Positions 1 through 8,897 of a stretch of DNA of 64,000 nucleotides are shown here, piece by piece. The translations under genes and the position numbers were made by a program. The notes below the pieces were generated by a model. That model was given only the letters and a program-made list of their open reading frames with translations, ran no database searches and was not told the origin of the DNA. This stretch comes from Bradyrhizobium manausense. GTDB lineage: Bacteria > Pseudomonadota > Alphaproteobacteria > Rhizobiales > Xanthobacteraceae. Each line of letters begins with the position of its first letter. Positions within the stretch are counted from its first letter, which is position 1. The DNA lies in the NCBI RefSeq assembly GCF_018131105.1, contig NZ_JAFCJI010000004.1, positions 156,277-220,276 on the forward strand, in the 5' to 3' direction.

Positions 1-313
1 GCATCCAGGCATCGTCGTACATGGAGGAGTGGTGGTCCTTGTCCTTCTCGACGACGGCGAAAACGCCGGCGGGCGTCTCGCGTCCGGTCGTTCCGGTGGA
101 GACCGGCGCGCGCAGGATCCAGCCCTGGGAATCGTAGAACGTGACCTGCTGGCTCTTGATCGACACGATCGCCATGATCGGCTCGCCCGCCTCGCGCGGC
201 GCCACCGCCTCGGCGGTCTGGCGCGGCTGCTTGGCGGCAAGGACCTGGCTCGGAGCGGCCAGCGCAAGTGCCGCCGCGAACATCACAATTCCGGGAGCCC
301 CCCAACGCCGCAT
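1..313 (-). CDS. L,D-transpeptidase (YkuD) family protein, N-terminal part
   Basis: The gene runs off the left edge of the window, so only the N-terminal ~104 residues are seen. They hold a signal peptide (hydrophobic core, cleavage near VLA-AK) followed by a segment in which the protein 'modifies' a string, with motifs VSIKSQQVTFYDSQG and STGTTGRETPAGVF. This is the usual opening of YkuD domains that cross-link peptidoglycan in the periplasm. The catalytic His/Cys motif lies outside the window. I chose the ATG at 313 because AGGAG lies 5 nt upstream and it starts right at a signal peptide. An in-frame ATG at 352 is the alternative. The family assignment rests on recognised sequence style and is fairly sure. 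Confidence 0.72.
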   Translation of the reverse strand, partial: MRRWGAPGIVMFAAALALAAPSQVLAAKQPRQTAEAVAPREAGEPIMAIVSIKSQQVTFYDSQGWILRAPVSTGTTGRETPAGVFAVVEKDKDHHSSMYDDAWM

Positions 314-600
314 CTCACTCCTGGATTGCGCCGCCGTCATCAGGTCTTTCATGCCATTCCCCGGTTGCCTGTCCGCACTTCGTCCATCATCGATCAGACT
401 GCGATCTTTGGATTAAGAATTCGCAGCCACCATCCGTTCCGTCTTTGGCAATATTCGGTCCGTTCCGACGATGAAACTCTCATATACGAGGGTCGGTACG
501 GGCGGAAGGGCGGTTCACGACCGAGCCTGGCCCGAAGCTGGCGACGATGGCGTGACGGGCTGCGACGGAATGTCCACTCATGGAAGCCGCCGGGACCGGA

Positions 601-616
601 TGTGACCGGAATCACA
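601..616. promoter_or_regulatory. CRP-type palindrome TGTGA-N6-TCACA
   Basis: The sequence TGTGACCGGAATCACA is a perfect match to the CRP/FNR-superfamily half-site pair TGTGA-N6-TCACA. It lies in the 370-bp divergent gap between the L,D-transpeptidase and the small membrane protein, 68 bp before the GTG at 684. Elsewhere in this gap (314-683) I see only a 9-bp direct repeat TCCGTTCCG at 433-441 and 459-467 and no gene. Whether a CRP-like regulator of this organism reads this site is unknown. Confidence 0.4.
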
Positions 617-683
617 GAAAATGACGCCAAGCCACGGCAACGCTGGCGATCATTCGCCAAGCCGCGCATCGGAGGATGAACAG

Positions 684-860
684 GTGTCCTCAGCTCTCTC
701 GCAGATTGCCGCCATGGTTGCCGGGCTCGCGCTCGTCACCACGACCTTCCTCATTCCCGAGGGCCACGCCCGCAACCCGGCAAGAAGCCTGGTCGTCTCG
801 GCCTCGCTGGCGATCCTCGCGGCCGTCCTGATCAGCGCTGCCCGCAATTTGGGCTCGTGA
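684..860 (+). CDS. Small hypothetical membrane protein (58 aa)
   Basis: This short ORF starts with GTG and has a perfect GGAGG at 671-675, 8 nt before the start, which decides the start over the upstream ATG at 621. The product has two hydrophobic stretches (about residues 6-22 and 35-53) separated by a polar loop with EGHARNPAR, so it is probably a two-helix inner-membrane protein. Nothing in it points to a function. It ends 53 bp from the convergent CoA-transferase gene. Support is the ribosome-binding site and membrane-like composition only. Confidence 0.5.
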   Translation: MSSALSQIAAMVAGLALVTTTFLIPEGHARNPARSLVVSASLAILAAVLISAARNLGS

Positions 861-913
861 TTCGGGCGGCGGTCGGCTGGAGGCAGGCGACGAGCCGGAT
901 TGGCGCGACGACC

Positions 914-2104
914 TTACGGCGCGCCAACGGCCTTGTTCGCAACCAGCGTTTCGATCTCGGCATCGCCCAAGCCCGCTTCGCGCAACACTTCGCGCGAATG
1001 TTCGCCAAGGCGCGGCGCCATGCGGTGGATGCCGGCCGGGCTTTCGGAAAACCTTGTTGCGGGCCGTGCCTGCCGGATGCGGCCTTCCGTGGGATGATCG
1101 ATATCCGCAAACAAGCCGACGGCCTCAAGATGCGGCTGCTCGCCGATCTCGGTCAACCTGGCAAATGCGGTGTGCGGCACGTCGAGCCGCAGCAAGAGTT
1201 CCTCCCACTCCGCGGTGGTGCGGGTCGGTCCGATCTCACTCATGCGATCGTAGACTTGGTCGATGTTCTGCGAGCGCAGCACGGGGTCGCGCACACCAAG
1301 CTCCTCGATCAGTTCGGGACGGCCGACGGCTTCGAAGAAGGCGCACCAATTATCCCCGGAATAGGGCAGCATCGTCAGCCAGCCATCGCTGGTCTTCACC
1401 GGGCGCCGGTTCTTCATACGCTTGTAGCCGGTCGGGCCGATCGGCGGATCGAAGGCGTGGCCGCCCAGCATCTCGATGCTGTTGAAGCCCGCGATGGTCT
1501 CCAGCATCGGCACCTCGACCATCTGGCCCTGTCCAGTGCGCTCGCGCCGGAACAGCGCCGCCGACACCGCGCCGACCATTGCCATGGCGCAGATCTTGTC
1601 GCCGATCAGGCTTGGAACGAATTCCGGCTTCTCGTCCGATCCGATCGACGATGCCAGACCAGAGGCCGCCTGGATGATCTCGTCGAAGGCCGGCCGCGCC
1701 GCCCACGGACCATCCTGGCCGAAGCCGGTCGCGGCGGCATAGATCAGCCGCGGATTGAGCCTTGCGCAATCGCCGTAGCCGAAGCCGAGCCGCGCCATCG
1801 CTGCGGGGCGCACATTGGTGACGAGCGCATCAACCGTCGGAATCAGTTTTGCAAGCGCCGCCTTGCCGTCCGGATGCTTCAGGTCCAGCGCGAGGCTGCG
1901 CTTGTTGCGATTGACCGCCATGAACTGGCCGCTCATGCCGCGGTTCCGAAACAGGCCGGTGTAGCGCCAGGTGTCGCCGGTGGGCGGCTCGACCTTGATG
2001 ACATCCGCGCCCCAATCGCCGAGCATCTGCGCGGCATAGGGCCCGAACAGCACGCTGGTCAGATCGAGAACGCGGATACCGCTGAGGGGGCCTGATGGTG
2101 CCAT
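914..2104 (-). CDS. CaiB/BaiF family CoA-transferase
   Basis: The 396-residue length is normal for class III CoA-transferases, which move CoA between carboxylic acids (formyl-, carnitine-, succinyl-CoA types). The N-terminus LSGIRVLDLTSVLFGPYAA and the motif GADVIKVEPPTGD are diagnostic of the family, as is DLKHPDGKAALAKLI. The expected catalytic Asp lies in the central domain that follows; I did not pin it. The gene follows the first Liv-type binding protein on the same strand (90-bp gap with a hairpin), so it may activate the imported substrate to a CoA thioester. The substrate cannot be told from sequence. Confidence 0.9.
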   Translation of the reverse strand: MAPSGPLSGIRVLDLTSVLFGPYAAQMLGDWGADVIKVEPPTGDTWRYTGLFRNRGMSGQFMAVNRNKRSLALDLKHPDGKAALAKLIPTVDALVTNVRPAAMARLGFGYGDCARLNPRLIYAAATGFGQDGPWAARPAFDEIIQAASGLASSIGSDEKPEFVPSLIGDKICAMAMVGAVSAALFRRERTGQGQMVEVPMLETIAGFNSIEMLGGHAFDPPIGPTGYKRMKNRRPVKTSDGWLTMLPYSGDNWCAFFEAVGRPELIEELGVRDPVLRSQNIDQVYDRMSEIGPTRTTAEWEELLLRLDVPHTAFARLTEIGEQPHLEAVGLFADIDHPTEGRIRQARPATRFSESPAGIHRMAPRLGEHSREVLREAGLGDAEIETLVANKAVGAP

Positions 2105-2135
2105 CGCTTCTTCACTGTGGTTGGAGCAAGTATTC

Positions 2136-2175
2136 GCGGGCAGGTACAGGCGGACAAGGCCAGCGCCCTGCCCGC
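2136..2175 (-). terminator. Hairpin between binding protein and CoA-transferase genes
   Basis: GCGGGCAGG (2136-2144) pairs with CCTGCCCGC (2167-2175) over a 22-nt loop. It lies just after the stop codon of the binding-protein gene and before the CoA-transferase start. There is no clear T-run, so it may be a weak terminator or a 3' stabilising hairpin. Confidence 0.35.
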
Positions 2176-2194
2176 CTGCTAGGATACGTCGAGA

Positions 2195-3406
2195 CTACTC
2201 GCCGAGAACGTCGCCGAAAAGATCCCAGGATTTTCCGTTGAAGCGCGCCATCTGCAATTGGCGGATCGGCGTCACCTGCTCGGCCGAGGTGTTGAGCTTG
2301 ATGCCTGGCAGCAGCATCGGCAGCTCGACGTCCTTGAGGGACTGCGCCTGCTTCATCAGGTTCGCGCGCGTGAGGTCGTTGCCGGCGCGCTGCAGCACCA
2401 TCTCCATCATCATCGCCATGGTGTAGCCGGTGACATTGAAGATGTCGGCGGGATCGGCGCCGGAATTGTAGGTCTTCATCCATGCGCGCCAGGCTTTCAT
2501 GCCGGCGTCGTTCTCCCAGCGGGGATCGCCGGGATCTTTCAGGAAGGCACCGGTGACGATGCCGACGGAATTCTCCAGCCCGGCCGGCGCCAACACGGAC
2601 CCGACCGAATTGGAGACGGCGGGAACGATGATCTGCGGCTTCCAGCCGAGCTCGGCGACCTTCTTGATCGCCTGCGCCGCGAATTTCGGCGTGCACTCGT
2701 CGAAGAGAACGTCGGCGCCTGCAGCCTTGAACTTGACGATCTGGGAGTCGACCGTTGCGTCGGTTGTCTCGTACACCGCTTCGGACACGATCTGGTTGAC
2801 GTGCTCGCCGAGCCCTTCCTTAAAGCCAGCGAGATAGTCGCGGCCGGGGTCTTCGTTCGGCGTAATCACAGCGATCTTGGCGTCGGGCTTGTTCGCCAGA
2901 ATCCACTTGGCGTAGATCCGCCCCTCGGTCCGGTAGGTCGGCTGCGAACCGGTGGTCCAGGGGAAATGCTTCGGATCATTCCAGCGGCTGGCGCCGCTCG
3001 ACGGGAACAGCTGCGGGACCTTCTTGGCGTTGAGATATTTTTGCGCGGCGATGTTCGGGCCGGTGCCGAGCATCGAGAACATCGCCAGGACTTCGTCGCT
3101 CTCGACGAGCCGGCGCGTCTGCTCGACCGTCTTCGCCGGCGAATAAGCATCGTCCATGCTGAGGAGATCGATCTTGCGACCGTTGATGCCGCCTTTCTCG
3201 TTGAGCATCTTGAAATAGGCGATCTCGGCGCGGCCGATCGCGGAATAGGCCGAGGCCGGCCCGGAATACGGCATGGTCTGTCCGAGCTTGATACTCGTGT
3301 CGGTCGCGCCGGTGTCGTAGTTTCCGGCGTTAGCTGCTGATGCAGCGCCCAGCACAGTCAGCAGAGCGACGGCTCCGCCGATGATCTTGAATTTGTGGCC
3401 GGCCAT
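2195..3406 (-). CDS. Branched-chain amino acid-type ABC substrate-binding protein (LivJ-like)
   Basis: This is a periplasmic type I binding protein of the Liv/amide family. It has a signal peptide (hydrophobic core then ASAANA-GNYDTG) and the family opening IKLGQTMPYSGPASAYSAIG, with the NEKGGINGRKI motif and FPSSGASRWNDPKHFPW in the first lobe. The ATG at 3406 is preferred because AAGGAG sits 9 nt upstream. For the ATG at 3415 the same motif would touch the start codon. About 403 residues is a typical length. It lies 227 bp from the end of livF on the same strand and is one of two binding proteins that could feed that transporter. In rhizobia such proteins bind many ligands besides branched-chain amino acids, so the substrate is open. 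Confidence 0.92.
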   Translation of the reverse strand: MAGHKFKIIGGAVALLTVLGAASAANAGNYDTGATDTSIKLGQTMPYSGPASAYSAIGRAEIAYFKMLNEKGGINGRKIDLLSMDDAYSPAKTVEQTRRLVESDEVLAMFSMLGTGPNIAAQKYLNAKKVPQLFPSSGASRWNDPKHFPWTTGSQPTYRTEGRIYAKWILANKPDAKIAVITPNEDPGRDYLAGFKEGLGEHVNQIVSEAVYETTDATVDSQIVKFKAAGADVLFDECTPKFAAQAIKKVAELGWKPQIIVPAVSNSVGSVLAPAGLENSVGIVTGAFLKDPGDPRWENDAGMKAWRAWMKTYNSGADPADIFNVTGYTMAMMMEMVLQRAGNDLTRANLMKQAQSLKDVELPMLLPGIKLNTSAEQVTPIRQLQMARFNGKSWDLFGDVLGE

Positions 3407-3632
3407 TTGCGGCATCTCCTTGCCTGGCAGAGTGCATCGACGCGCGGGCTCGCAAGGCCGCGATCAACGTCCTCCACTTCTGTTCTTGGTTATCGTCGGC
3501 CGCATCGTTCGCGATGACGGCGAGGCAGACGATACCTTGATTATCAGGCGTGAGATGTAGCTTAGAATTCAGATGCGTATGCACAGCTTGCAGCCGTGCA
3601 GATGACACGTACGTCACACGACAATGTGAGCG

Positions 3633-4328
3633 TCAGACTTCGAGCCATTCCTGCCGCACGGCGGCATTCGCCTTGAGCTCGTCAGGCGTTCCCTCGAACA
3701 CGACGCGGCCGTGGCCCATGATGTACACGCGCTTGGAGATGCGCATCGCGATCGACAGTTTCTGCTCGACGAGAAGAATGGCGACGCCGGCCTGCGCGAT
3801 CCGCGCGATGAGATCGCCGACCTGCTGGACGATCAGCGGTGCGAGGCCTTCAGTGGGCTCGTCGATCATGATCAGATCGGGATCGCCCATCAGCGTCCGG
3901 CACGTCGTGAGCATCTGCTTCTCGCCGCCGGACAGCACGCCCGCGGCCGTATCGGCACGCGCGGCGAGATTGGGAAACATGTCGAGCATGTCCTGCAGCC
4001 GCCATTTGCCGGGACGGCGCGTATCCTTGATGCCGAGCACGAGATTCTGGCGGACCGTGAGGCTCGGAAAGATGTCGCGATGCTCCGGCACGTAGCCGAG
4101 CCCGAGCCGCGCGATCTTGTAGCTGGGAAGACCGGCGATGTCCTTGCCCTTGAAGCGGATCGTGCCCTGCGGCGCGACCTCGCCCATGATCGCCTTGACC
4201 GTGGTGGAGCGGCCGACGCCGTTACGGCCAAGCAGGCTCACCACTTCGCCCGCGCCGACATCGAGGTCGACGCCCTGCAGAATGTGGCTCTTGCCGTAAT
4301 AGGCGTGGAGATCCCTGACCTCGAGCAT
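3633..4328 (-). CDS. livF: LivF-type ABC transporter ATP-binding protein
   Basis: This is the second ATPase of the Liv-type importer, 231 residues. The start at 4328 overlaps the livG stop (TGATG), and the protein begins MLEVRDLHAYYGKSHIL as LivF proteins do; a longer upstream reading is livG in another frame. The C-loop LSGGEKQ, Walker B LIMIDEP and switch region are intact. The Walker A is GRNGVGRST, with Arg40 (codon CGC) in place of the lysine that contacts nucleotide phosphates. I recall this Arg variant from other rhizobial LivF proteins, so the gene is probably functional. It is the last gene of the livHMGF unit. Confidence 0.95.
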   Translation of the reverse strand: MLEVRDLHAYYGKSHILQGVDLDVGAGEVVSLLGRNGVGRSTTVKAIMGEVAPQGTIRFKGKDIAGLPSYKIARLGLGYVPEHRDIFPSLTVRQNLVLGIKDTRRPGKWRLQDMLDMFPNLAARADTAAGVLSGGEKQMLTTCRTLMGDPDLIMIDEPTEGLAPLIVQQVGDLIARIAQAGVAILLVEQKLSIAMRISKRVYIMGHGRVVFEGTPDELKANAAVRQEWLEV

Positions 4329-5080
4329 CAGTGCGCTTCCTCGCCGAGATAGGCTTCCTTGACCTTCGGGTCGCGGCGGATTTCTTCCGGCGTGCCCGAG
4401 GCAATGATGTGGCCATAGACCAGGACCGAGATGCGGTCGGCAAGGCCGAACACGACGCTCATGTCGTGCTCGACGATCACGAGCGTCTTGCCCTCGGTCA
4501 ACCGGCGGATCAACGACACCGCGCGGTCGGTTTCGGCGTGGCTCATGCCCGCGGTCGGCTCGTCGAGCATGACCACGGTGGCACCGCTCGCGATGGTGAT
4601 GCCGATTTCGAGCTCGCGCTGCTCGGCATAGGTCAGGAGACCCGCCGGCACGTCGCGCCGGTGCGTCAGATGGATGTCGTCGAGGATCTGCGCGGTGCGA
4701 TCGCGCACCTCGGGCAGACTGTCGACGTTCTTCCAGAACGCGTAGCGATGCCCGGTGGCCCAGAGCACAGCGCAGCGCACGTTCTCCCACACCGTCATGC
4801 GCGCGAATACGTTGGTGACCTGGAACGAGCGCGACAGGCCGCGGCGGTTGATCTCGAAGGGCCGCAGGCCCGAGATCAGATCGCCATTCAGCTTCACCTC
4901 GCCCGAGGTCGGCGCGATGTGCCCGCTGATCAGGTTGAACGTCGTCGACTTGCCGGCGCCGTTCGGGCCGATGATGGCGTGGCGCTCACCCTTGGCGACG
5001 CTGAAGTTGAGGTCCCGGATGATGCCGACATTGCCGAAGCGCTTTTCGACGGCACGAACTTCGATGGCTGAGGTGGTCAT
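4328..5080 (-). CDS. livG: LivG-type ABC transporter ATP-binding protein
   Basis: First ATPase of the importer, 250 residues. It shows Walker A GPNGAGKST, the LivG insertion RRGLSRSFQVTNVFARMTVWENV, a divergent C-loop LTYAEQRELEIG, and Walker B VVMLDEPTAGMS. Divergence at the C-loop is common in LivG. It overlaps livM by 4 nt (ATGA at 5077-5080) and livF by 1 nt, so the genes are translationally coupled. It works at the cytoplasmic face with LivF to drive uptake through LivH and LivM. Confidence 0.95.
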   Translation of the reverse strand: MTTSAIEVRAVEKRFGNVGIIRDLNFSVAKGERHAIIGPNGAGKSTTFNLISGHIAPTSGEVKLNGDLISGLRPFEINRRGLSRSFQVTNVFARMTVWENVRCAVLWATGHRYAFWKNVDSLPEVRDRTAQILDDIHLTHRRDVPAGLLTYAEQRELEIGITIASGATVVMLDEPTAGMSHAETDRAVSLIRRLTEGKTLVIVEHDMSVVFGLADRISVLVYGHIIASGTPEEIRRDPKVKEAYLGEEAH

Positions 5081-6366
5081 GCCAGATACCCCCGGTCACG
5101 CGCAACCGTGGCAGCCCGGTCCCATGCCTCCGCAATCCGCCGCCAGGTCAGCCGCGCGACGAAGAAGCCGCCGACAACGAGAATGGCTGCGGTGAACCAA
5201 GTCACCGGCGAATTCGCGTTGAAGGCAATGCCGAACAGATTGATGGGATCGCCGCCGGAGAAACGCGCGACGGTTTCGATGGTCAGGATCACGCCGCAGG
5301 CGAGCGCCACTGTCGGGATAACAGCGACGAGATAGGACGGGATCACCGTCCACAGCGTTCCGGCGCGGATCAGCGGCCGGTGCATCATCAACAGGCCGGC
5401 AATGCCGCCCGGCGAATACATCACGATGCCGATGAAGATGATGCCGAAATAGAGCTGCCAGGCCGTCGTGAGGTTGGTCAGCCCGAGCTGGAGATAGGTG
5501 ACGAGGATCGCCCCCAGGATCGGGCCGAAGAAGAAGGCGGTGCCGCCGATGAAGGTCGAGAACAGCACGAGGCCGGACTGGATCGCGCCGAGATAGGCGG
5601 AGTTCGCGATCTCGAAATTGATCGCGGCGAGACCACCGGCGATGCCAGCGAAGAACCCGGCAAAGCAGAAGGCGATGTAGCGGACGACGTGCGGATCGTA
5701 GCCGATGAACTGGACGCGCTCCGGATTGTCGCGGACCGCATTGCAGATCCGACCGAGGGGCGTGCGGGTCAGCGCGTACATCGCGATCGCCGACAGCACC
5801 AGCCAGAACGCGATCAGGTAATAGACCTGAAGCTGCGGCCCGAACGACCAGCCGAGCAATTTTGGCAGCGCGGTGCGGTCCGTGGTGATGCCGGATTCAC
5901 CGCCGAACACCGATCGCAGGATCAGCGACGATGACGCCACCAGCTCACCAATGCCGAGCGAGATCATCGCAAACACGGTGCCGGCGCGCTTGGTCATGAC
6001 CCAGCCGATGATCATTGCAAACAGGAGGCCGCCGATCCCGCCGAACAGCGGAATGAATGGCAGCGGGATCGGCCATTTGTGCGAGACCACCGCGTTCATC
6101 ATGTGGCAGGCCGCGAAGCCGCCGAGGCCGTAATGAACGGCATGGCCGAACGACAGCAGACCGGTCTGGCCGAGCAGGATGTTGTAGGACAGCGCGAACA
6201 CGATCGCGATGCCGATCAGGCTGAACGAGGTCAGCGAGCCGCCCGACGAGAAGATCATCGGCAGCACGATCAGCACGATGATGCCGAGCAGCCAGACGCC
6301 GTAGAAGCGCAGGCTTCCGCCGGCGGGCTCTGCCATCTTGGAGGTCGAAGTCGCAGCCTCACTCAT
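5077..6366 (-). CDS. livM: LivM-type branched-chain amino acid ABC permease
   Basis: A 429-residue polytopic inner-membrane protein with the LivM signatures ALSYNILLGQTGLLSFGHAVHYGLGGF in the N-terminal third and GAIQSGLVLFSTFIGGTAFFFGPILGA further on. It is longer than the ~320-residue minimum because it carries two extra hydrophobic stretches near the C-terminus (about 335-360 and 385-405). It overlaps livH by 4 nt (6363-6366) and livG by 4 nt. It forms half of the transmembrane pore. Confidence 0.95.
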   Translation of the reverse strand: MSEAATSTSKMAEPAGGSLRFYGVWLLGIIVLIVLPMIFSSGGSLTSFSLIGIAIVFALSYNILLGQTGLLSFGHAVHYGLGGFAACHMMNAVVSHKWPIPLPFIPLFGGIGGLLFAMIIGWVMTKRAGTVFAMISLGIGELVASSSLILRSVFGGESGITTDRTALPKLLGWSFGPQLQVYYLIAFWLVLSAIAMYALTRTPLGRICNAVRDNPERVQFIGYDPHVVRYIAFCFAGFFAGIAGGLAAINFEIANSAYLGAIQSGLVLFSTFIGGTAFFFGPILGAILVTYLQLGLTNLTTAWQLYFGIIFIGIVMYSPGGIAGLLMMHRPLIRAGTLWTVIPSYLVAVIPTVALACGVILTIETVARFSGGDPINLFGIAFNANSPVTWFTAAILVVGGFFVARLTWRRIAEAWDRAATVARDRGYLA

Positions 6367-7310
6367 GATTCACGCGTCCCCATCAGGCCCATGGGGCGTA
6401 CGATCAGAATGATCACCAGCAGCAGATAAGGAACGATCGGCGCGACCTGGGCGATCGTGACGTTCCAGATATCGGTGAGAACCGATGGTCCCGCTGACGG
6501 GTCGAGCGGGCCAAAGGCGCTCGCAAGCGATCCATCGAGCGCAACGGCGAACGTCTGCACCAGGCCGATGACGAGCGAGGCGATGAAGGCACCCGGCAAG
6601 GAGCCGAGACCACCGAACACGATGACAACGAACAGGATGGGTCCGAGCGAAGCAGCCATGTCCGACTGCGTCACCAGCGCGGGACCTGCAATGACGCCGG
6701 CAAGGGCGGCCAGCGCGCTGCCGACACCGAACACGGCCATGAACACGCGTCCGACATTGTGGCCGAGATGGCCGACCATGTGCGGATGCGTCAGCGCCGC
6801 CTGCACGATGAGGCCGACCCTGGTGCGCTTGAGCACGATCAGAAGCGCCACGAAGATCACGACCGAGACGGCCAGCATGAAGATCTTGAAGGCGGGATAG
6901 TTGGTCGAGAAGATCGTGAAGGCCGGGAAGTCGAGCAGCGCCGGCACGCGGTAGTCGACCGGACTCTTGCCCCAGATCATCGACACGATCTCTTCGATCG
7001 CGAACGCCAGACCGAAGGTCAGCAAGAGCTCGGCGACGTGGCCGTGCTTGTGAGTGTTGCGCAGACCGTAGCGCTCCACGGCCATGCCGATCGCGCCAAC
7101 CAGCAGCGGCGCCAGCACCAGCGCCGGCCAGAACCCGATCCACTTCGTGAGCTGGAAGCCGAAGAACGCGCCGAGCATGTAGAAGCTGGCATGGGCGAAA
7201 TTGAGCACGCCCATCATGCTGAAGATGACGGTGAGCCCGCTCGACAGCAGGAAGAGCAGCATGCCGAACAGCACACCGTTCAAGGTCGAAATGACAATGA
7301 GTTCAAGCAC
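6363..7310 (-). CDS. livH: LivH-type branched-chain amino acid ABC permease
   Basis: A 315-residue polytopic permease starting at a GTG (MLELIVISTLNGVLFGMLLF). Family marks are MMGVLNFAHASFYMLGAFFG near residues 33-52 and VVIVFGGLGSLPGAFIASLVIGL in the C-terminal half. It is the first gene of the coupled livHMGF set and lies 119 bp downstream of the second binding-protein gene, from which it is separated by a strong hairpin. It pairs with LivM in the inner membrane. Confidence 0.95.
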   Translation of the reverse strand: MLELIVISTLNGVLFGMLLFLLSSGLTVIFSMMGVLNFAHASFYMLGAFFGFQLTKWIGFWPALVLAPLLVGAIGMAVERYGLRNTHKHGHVAELLLTFGLAFAIEEIVSMIWGKSPVDYRVPALLDFPAFTIFSTNYPAFKIFMLAVSVVIFVALLIVLKRTRVGLIVQAALTHPHMVGHLGHNVGRVFMAVFGVGSALAALAGVIAGPALVTQSDMAASLGPILFVVIVFGGLGSLPGAFIASLVIGLVQTFAVALDGSLASAFGPLDPSAGPSVLTDIWNVTIAQVAPIVPYLLLVIILIVRPMGLMGTRES

Positions 7311-7380
7311 AGCGCACTCATAGTTATCCGGGGCCTGATGGTCCCGGTGAACATCGCCCGATCAAAAATAGTCCGGTCGC

Positions 7381-7416
7381 CGTCGTCCCGCGCCCCATGA
7401 GGACCGCGGGACGACG
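7381..7416 (-). terminator. Perfect 11-bp hairpin between binding protein and livH
   Basis: CGTCGTCCCGC (7381-7391) pairs perfectly with GCGGGACGACG (7406-7416) over a 14-nt loop. On the minus strand it begins 14 nt after the binding-protein stop codon, and a T5 run follows about 13 nt past the stem. It looks like a partial terminator or a 3' stabiliser, which would give more binding protein than permease. Confidence 0.55.
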
Positions 7417-7429
7417 ACAGACGACGTGA

Positions 7430-8662
7430 TTACGGCCGCGTCATCTTGCAGGTCGTGGAGACCATGGCCTGAGGCGTATCGACCTTGGAGACCAGATGCC
7501 AGCCCCAGCCGGTGTTCTCCTCGTCGAACGGCTCGTTGGCGGCGAGCTTGCCGAAGGAGGAGATGTAGATCGGCTGGAAGAACTGGTGGTCGTCCTTGCG
7601 CATGAGGCCCTGGCCGCCGTCGAGAACCTCGAACTTCAGGTCCTCGAGCGCCGCCGCGACCTTTACCGGATCGATCGAATTGGCCTTCTCGGCTGCCGCC
7701 TTGAACATGCGCATCTCGTTGACCGCACGCGGATACCAGAGCGACAGGCCGACCTTGGCGCGGAACGCCTTCTCGAAATCCATCGCGGTCTGGTTGCCGG
7801 AGTTGGCGAAGCCTTCGGTGATCTGGAAGACCTGATGGTCGAGGCCGGTCTGCTTGATCGCGGTCGGGCCACCGGCGCCGCCAGCATAATAGGTGTACCA
7901 GTTGACCTTCAGGCCGGCATCGGCGGCGGCCTTGAGCAGCAGCGCGATATCCTGGCCCCAATTGCCGGTGACGACGCTGTCGGCGCCGGACGCCTTGATC
8001 TTGGCGATGTAGGGCGAGAAGTCGGTGACCTTGAGCAGCGGATGCAGCTCGTCGCCGACGATCTGGACGTCAGGCCGCTTTGCAGCCAGCATCTTGCGCG
8101 CATCTGATCGCACCGACTGGCCGAACGAATAGTCCTGGTTGATCAGGTAGACCTTCTTGATCGACGGAACGCCCTTCATGTAGTTGGTGAGCGCTTCCAT
8201 CTTGATGTCGGAGCTCGCGTCCCAGCGGAAGTGCCAGTAGCTGCACTTGTCGTTGGTCATGCTCGGATCGACGGCGGCGTAGTTGAAGTACAGGACTTCC
8301 TTGCCGGGATTGCGCGTGTTGTGCTTGGTGACGAAGTCTTCCAGCGCAGCGCCGACGGACGAGCCGTTGCCCTGCGTGATGAAATGGGCGCCGGCGTCGA
8401 TCGCCTTCTGCGCCTGCACCAGGCTTTCCTGCGGATTGGTCTTGTTGTCCAGCGGCAGGATCTCGATCTTGTGGCCGAGGATGCCGCCCTTGGCGTTGAG
8501 CTCGTCAGCCAGATACTGAAACGTCTTGAGACCACCCTCGCCGACGCTGGCACCGCCACCGGAGAGCGGATCGATGTAGCCGATCTTGATGGTGTCCTCG
8601 GCCGACGCTGCATGACCGAGCATCGGAGCGATCACGGCAATGGCCAAAGTGAGTTTGCGCAT
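7430..8662 (-). CDS. Branched-chain amino acid-type ABC substrate-binding protein
   Basis: A 410-residue periplasmic binding protein with a clear signal peptide (MRKLTLAIAVIAPMLGHAASA) and the Liv-family opening IKIGYIDPLSGGGASVGEGG, followed by LNAKGGILGHKIEILPLDNKTNPQ. It stands directly upstream of livHMGF in the same direction, so it is the prime partner of that transporter. It differs clearly from the binding protein at 2195-3406, so the pair is not a simple duplication. A 235-bp gap upstream (8663-8897) should hold the promoter; it also contains the inverted repeat TTGCGC-N8-GCGCAA at 8707-8726. The ligand is unknown. Confidence 0.93.
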   Translation of the reverse strand: MRKLTLAIAVIAPMLGHAASAEDTIKIGYIDPLSGGGASVGEGGLKTFQYLADELNAKGGILGHKIEILPLDNKTNPQESLVQAQKAIDAGAHFITQGNGSSVGAALEDFVTKHNTRNPGKEVLYFNYAAVDPSMTNDKCSYWHFRWDASSDIKMEALTNYMKGVPSIKKVYLINQDYSFGQSVRSDARKMLAAKRPDVQIVGDELHPLLKVTDFSPYIAKIKASGADSVVTGNWGQDIALLLKAAADAGLKVNWYTYYAGGAGGPTAIKQTGLDHQVFQITEGFANSGNQTAMDFEKAFRAKVGLSLWYPRAVNEMRMFKAAAEKANSIDPVKVAAALEDLKFEVLDGGQGLMRKDDHQFFQPIYISSFGKLAANEPFDEENTGWGWHLVSKVDTPQAMVSTTCKMTRP

Positions 8663-8897
8663 TCTTTCGTTTCCTCGCTGGCTATCGACTTTCGTCGACG
8701 GGCTTTTTGCGCATGTTGCAGCGCAATTTCAAAACCCTAATGAGCAGAACGAACTTTGCTTTTCAAGCGCAACAGGACATGGCTCGGGCCGCCGCTATGA
8801 AATGTCGCGCCGCCGCCCGGCTCACCCACAGCATTCCGTGACAAGGAATAGAACGCAAGGGGGAACTTGGACGCATCATGCGCCACGTCAGCGCCCG

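Noticed and set aside
29..679. 216-codon open frame opposite the L,D-transpeptidase start
   Set aside because: Antisense to a gene with a signal peptide and YkuD motifs, and it runs on across the promoter gap.
3633..4790. Longer version of livF with a 154-residue N-terminal extension
   Set aside because: The extension lies in the livG frame region and has no family match. The start at 4328 overlaps the livG stop as expected.
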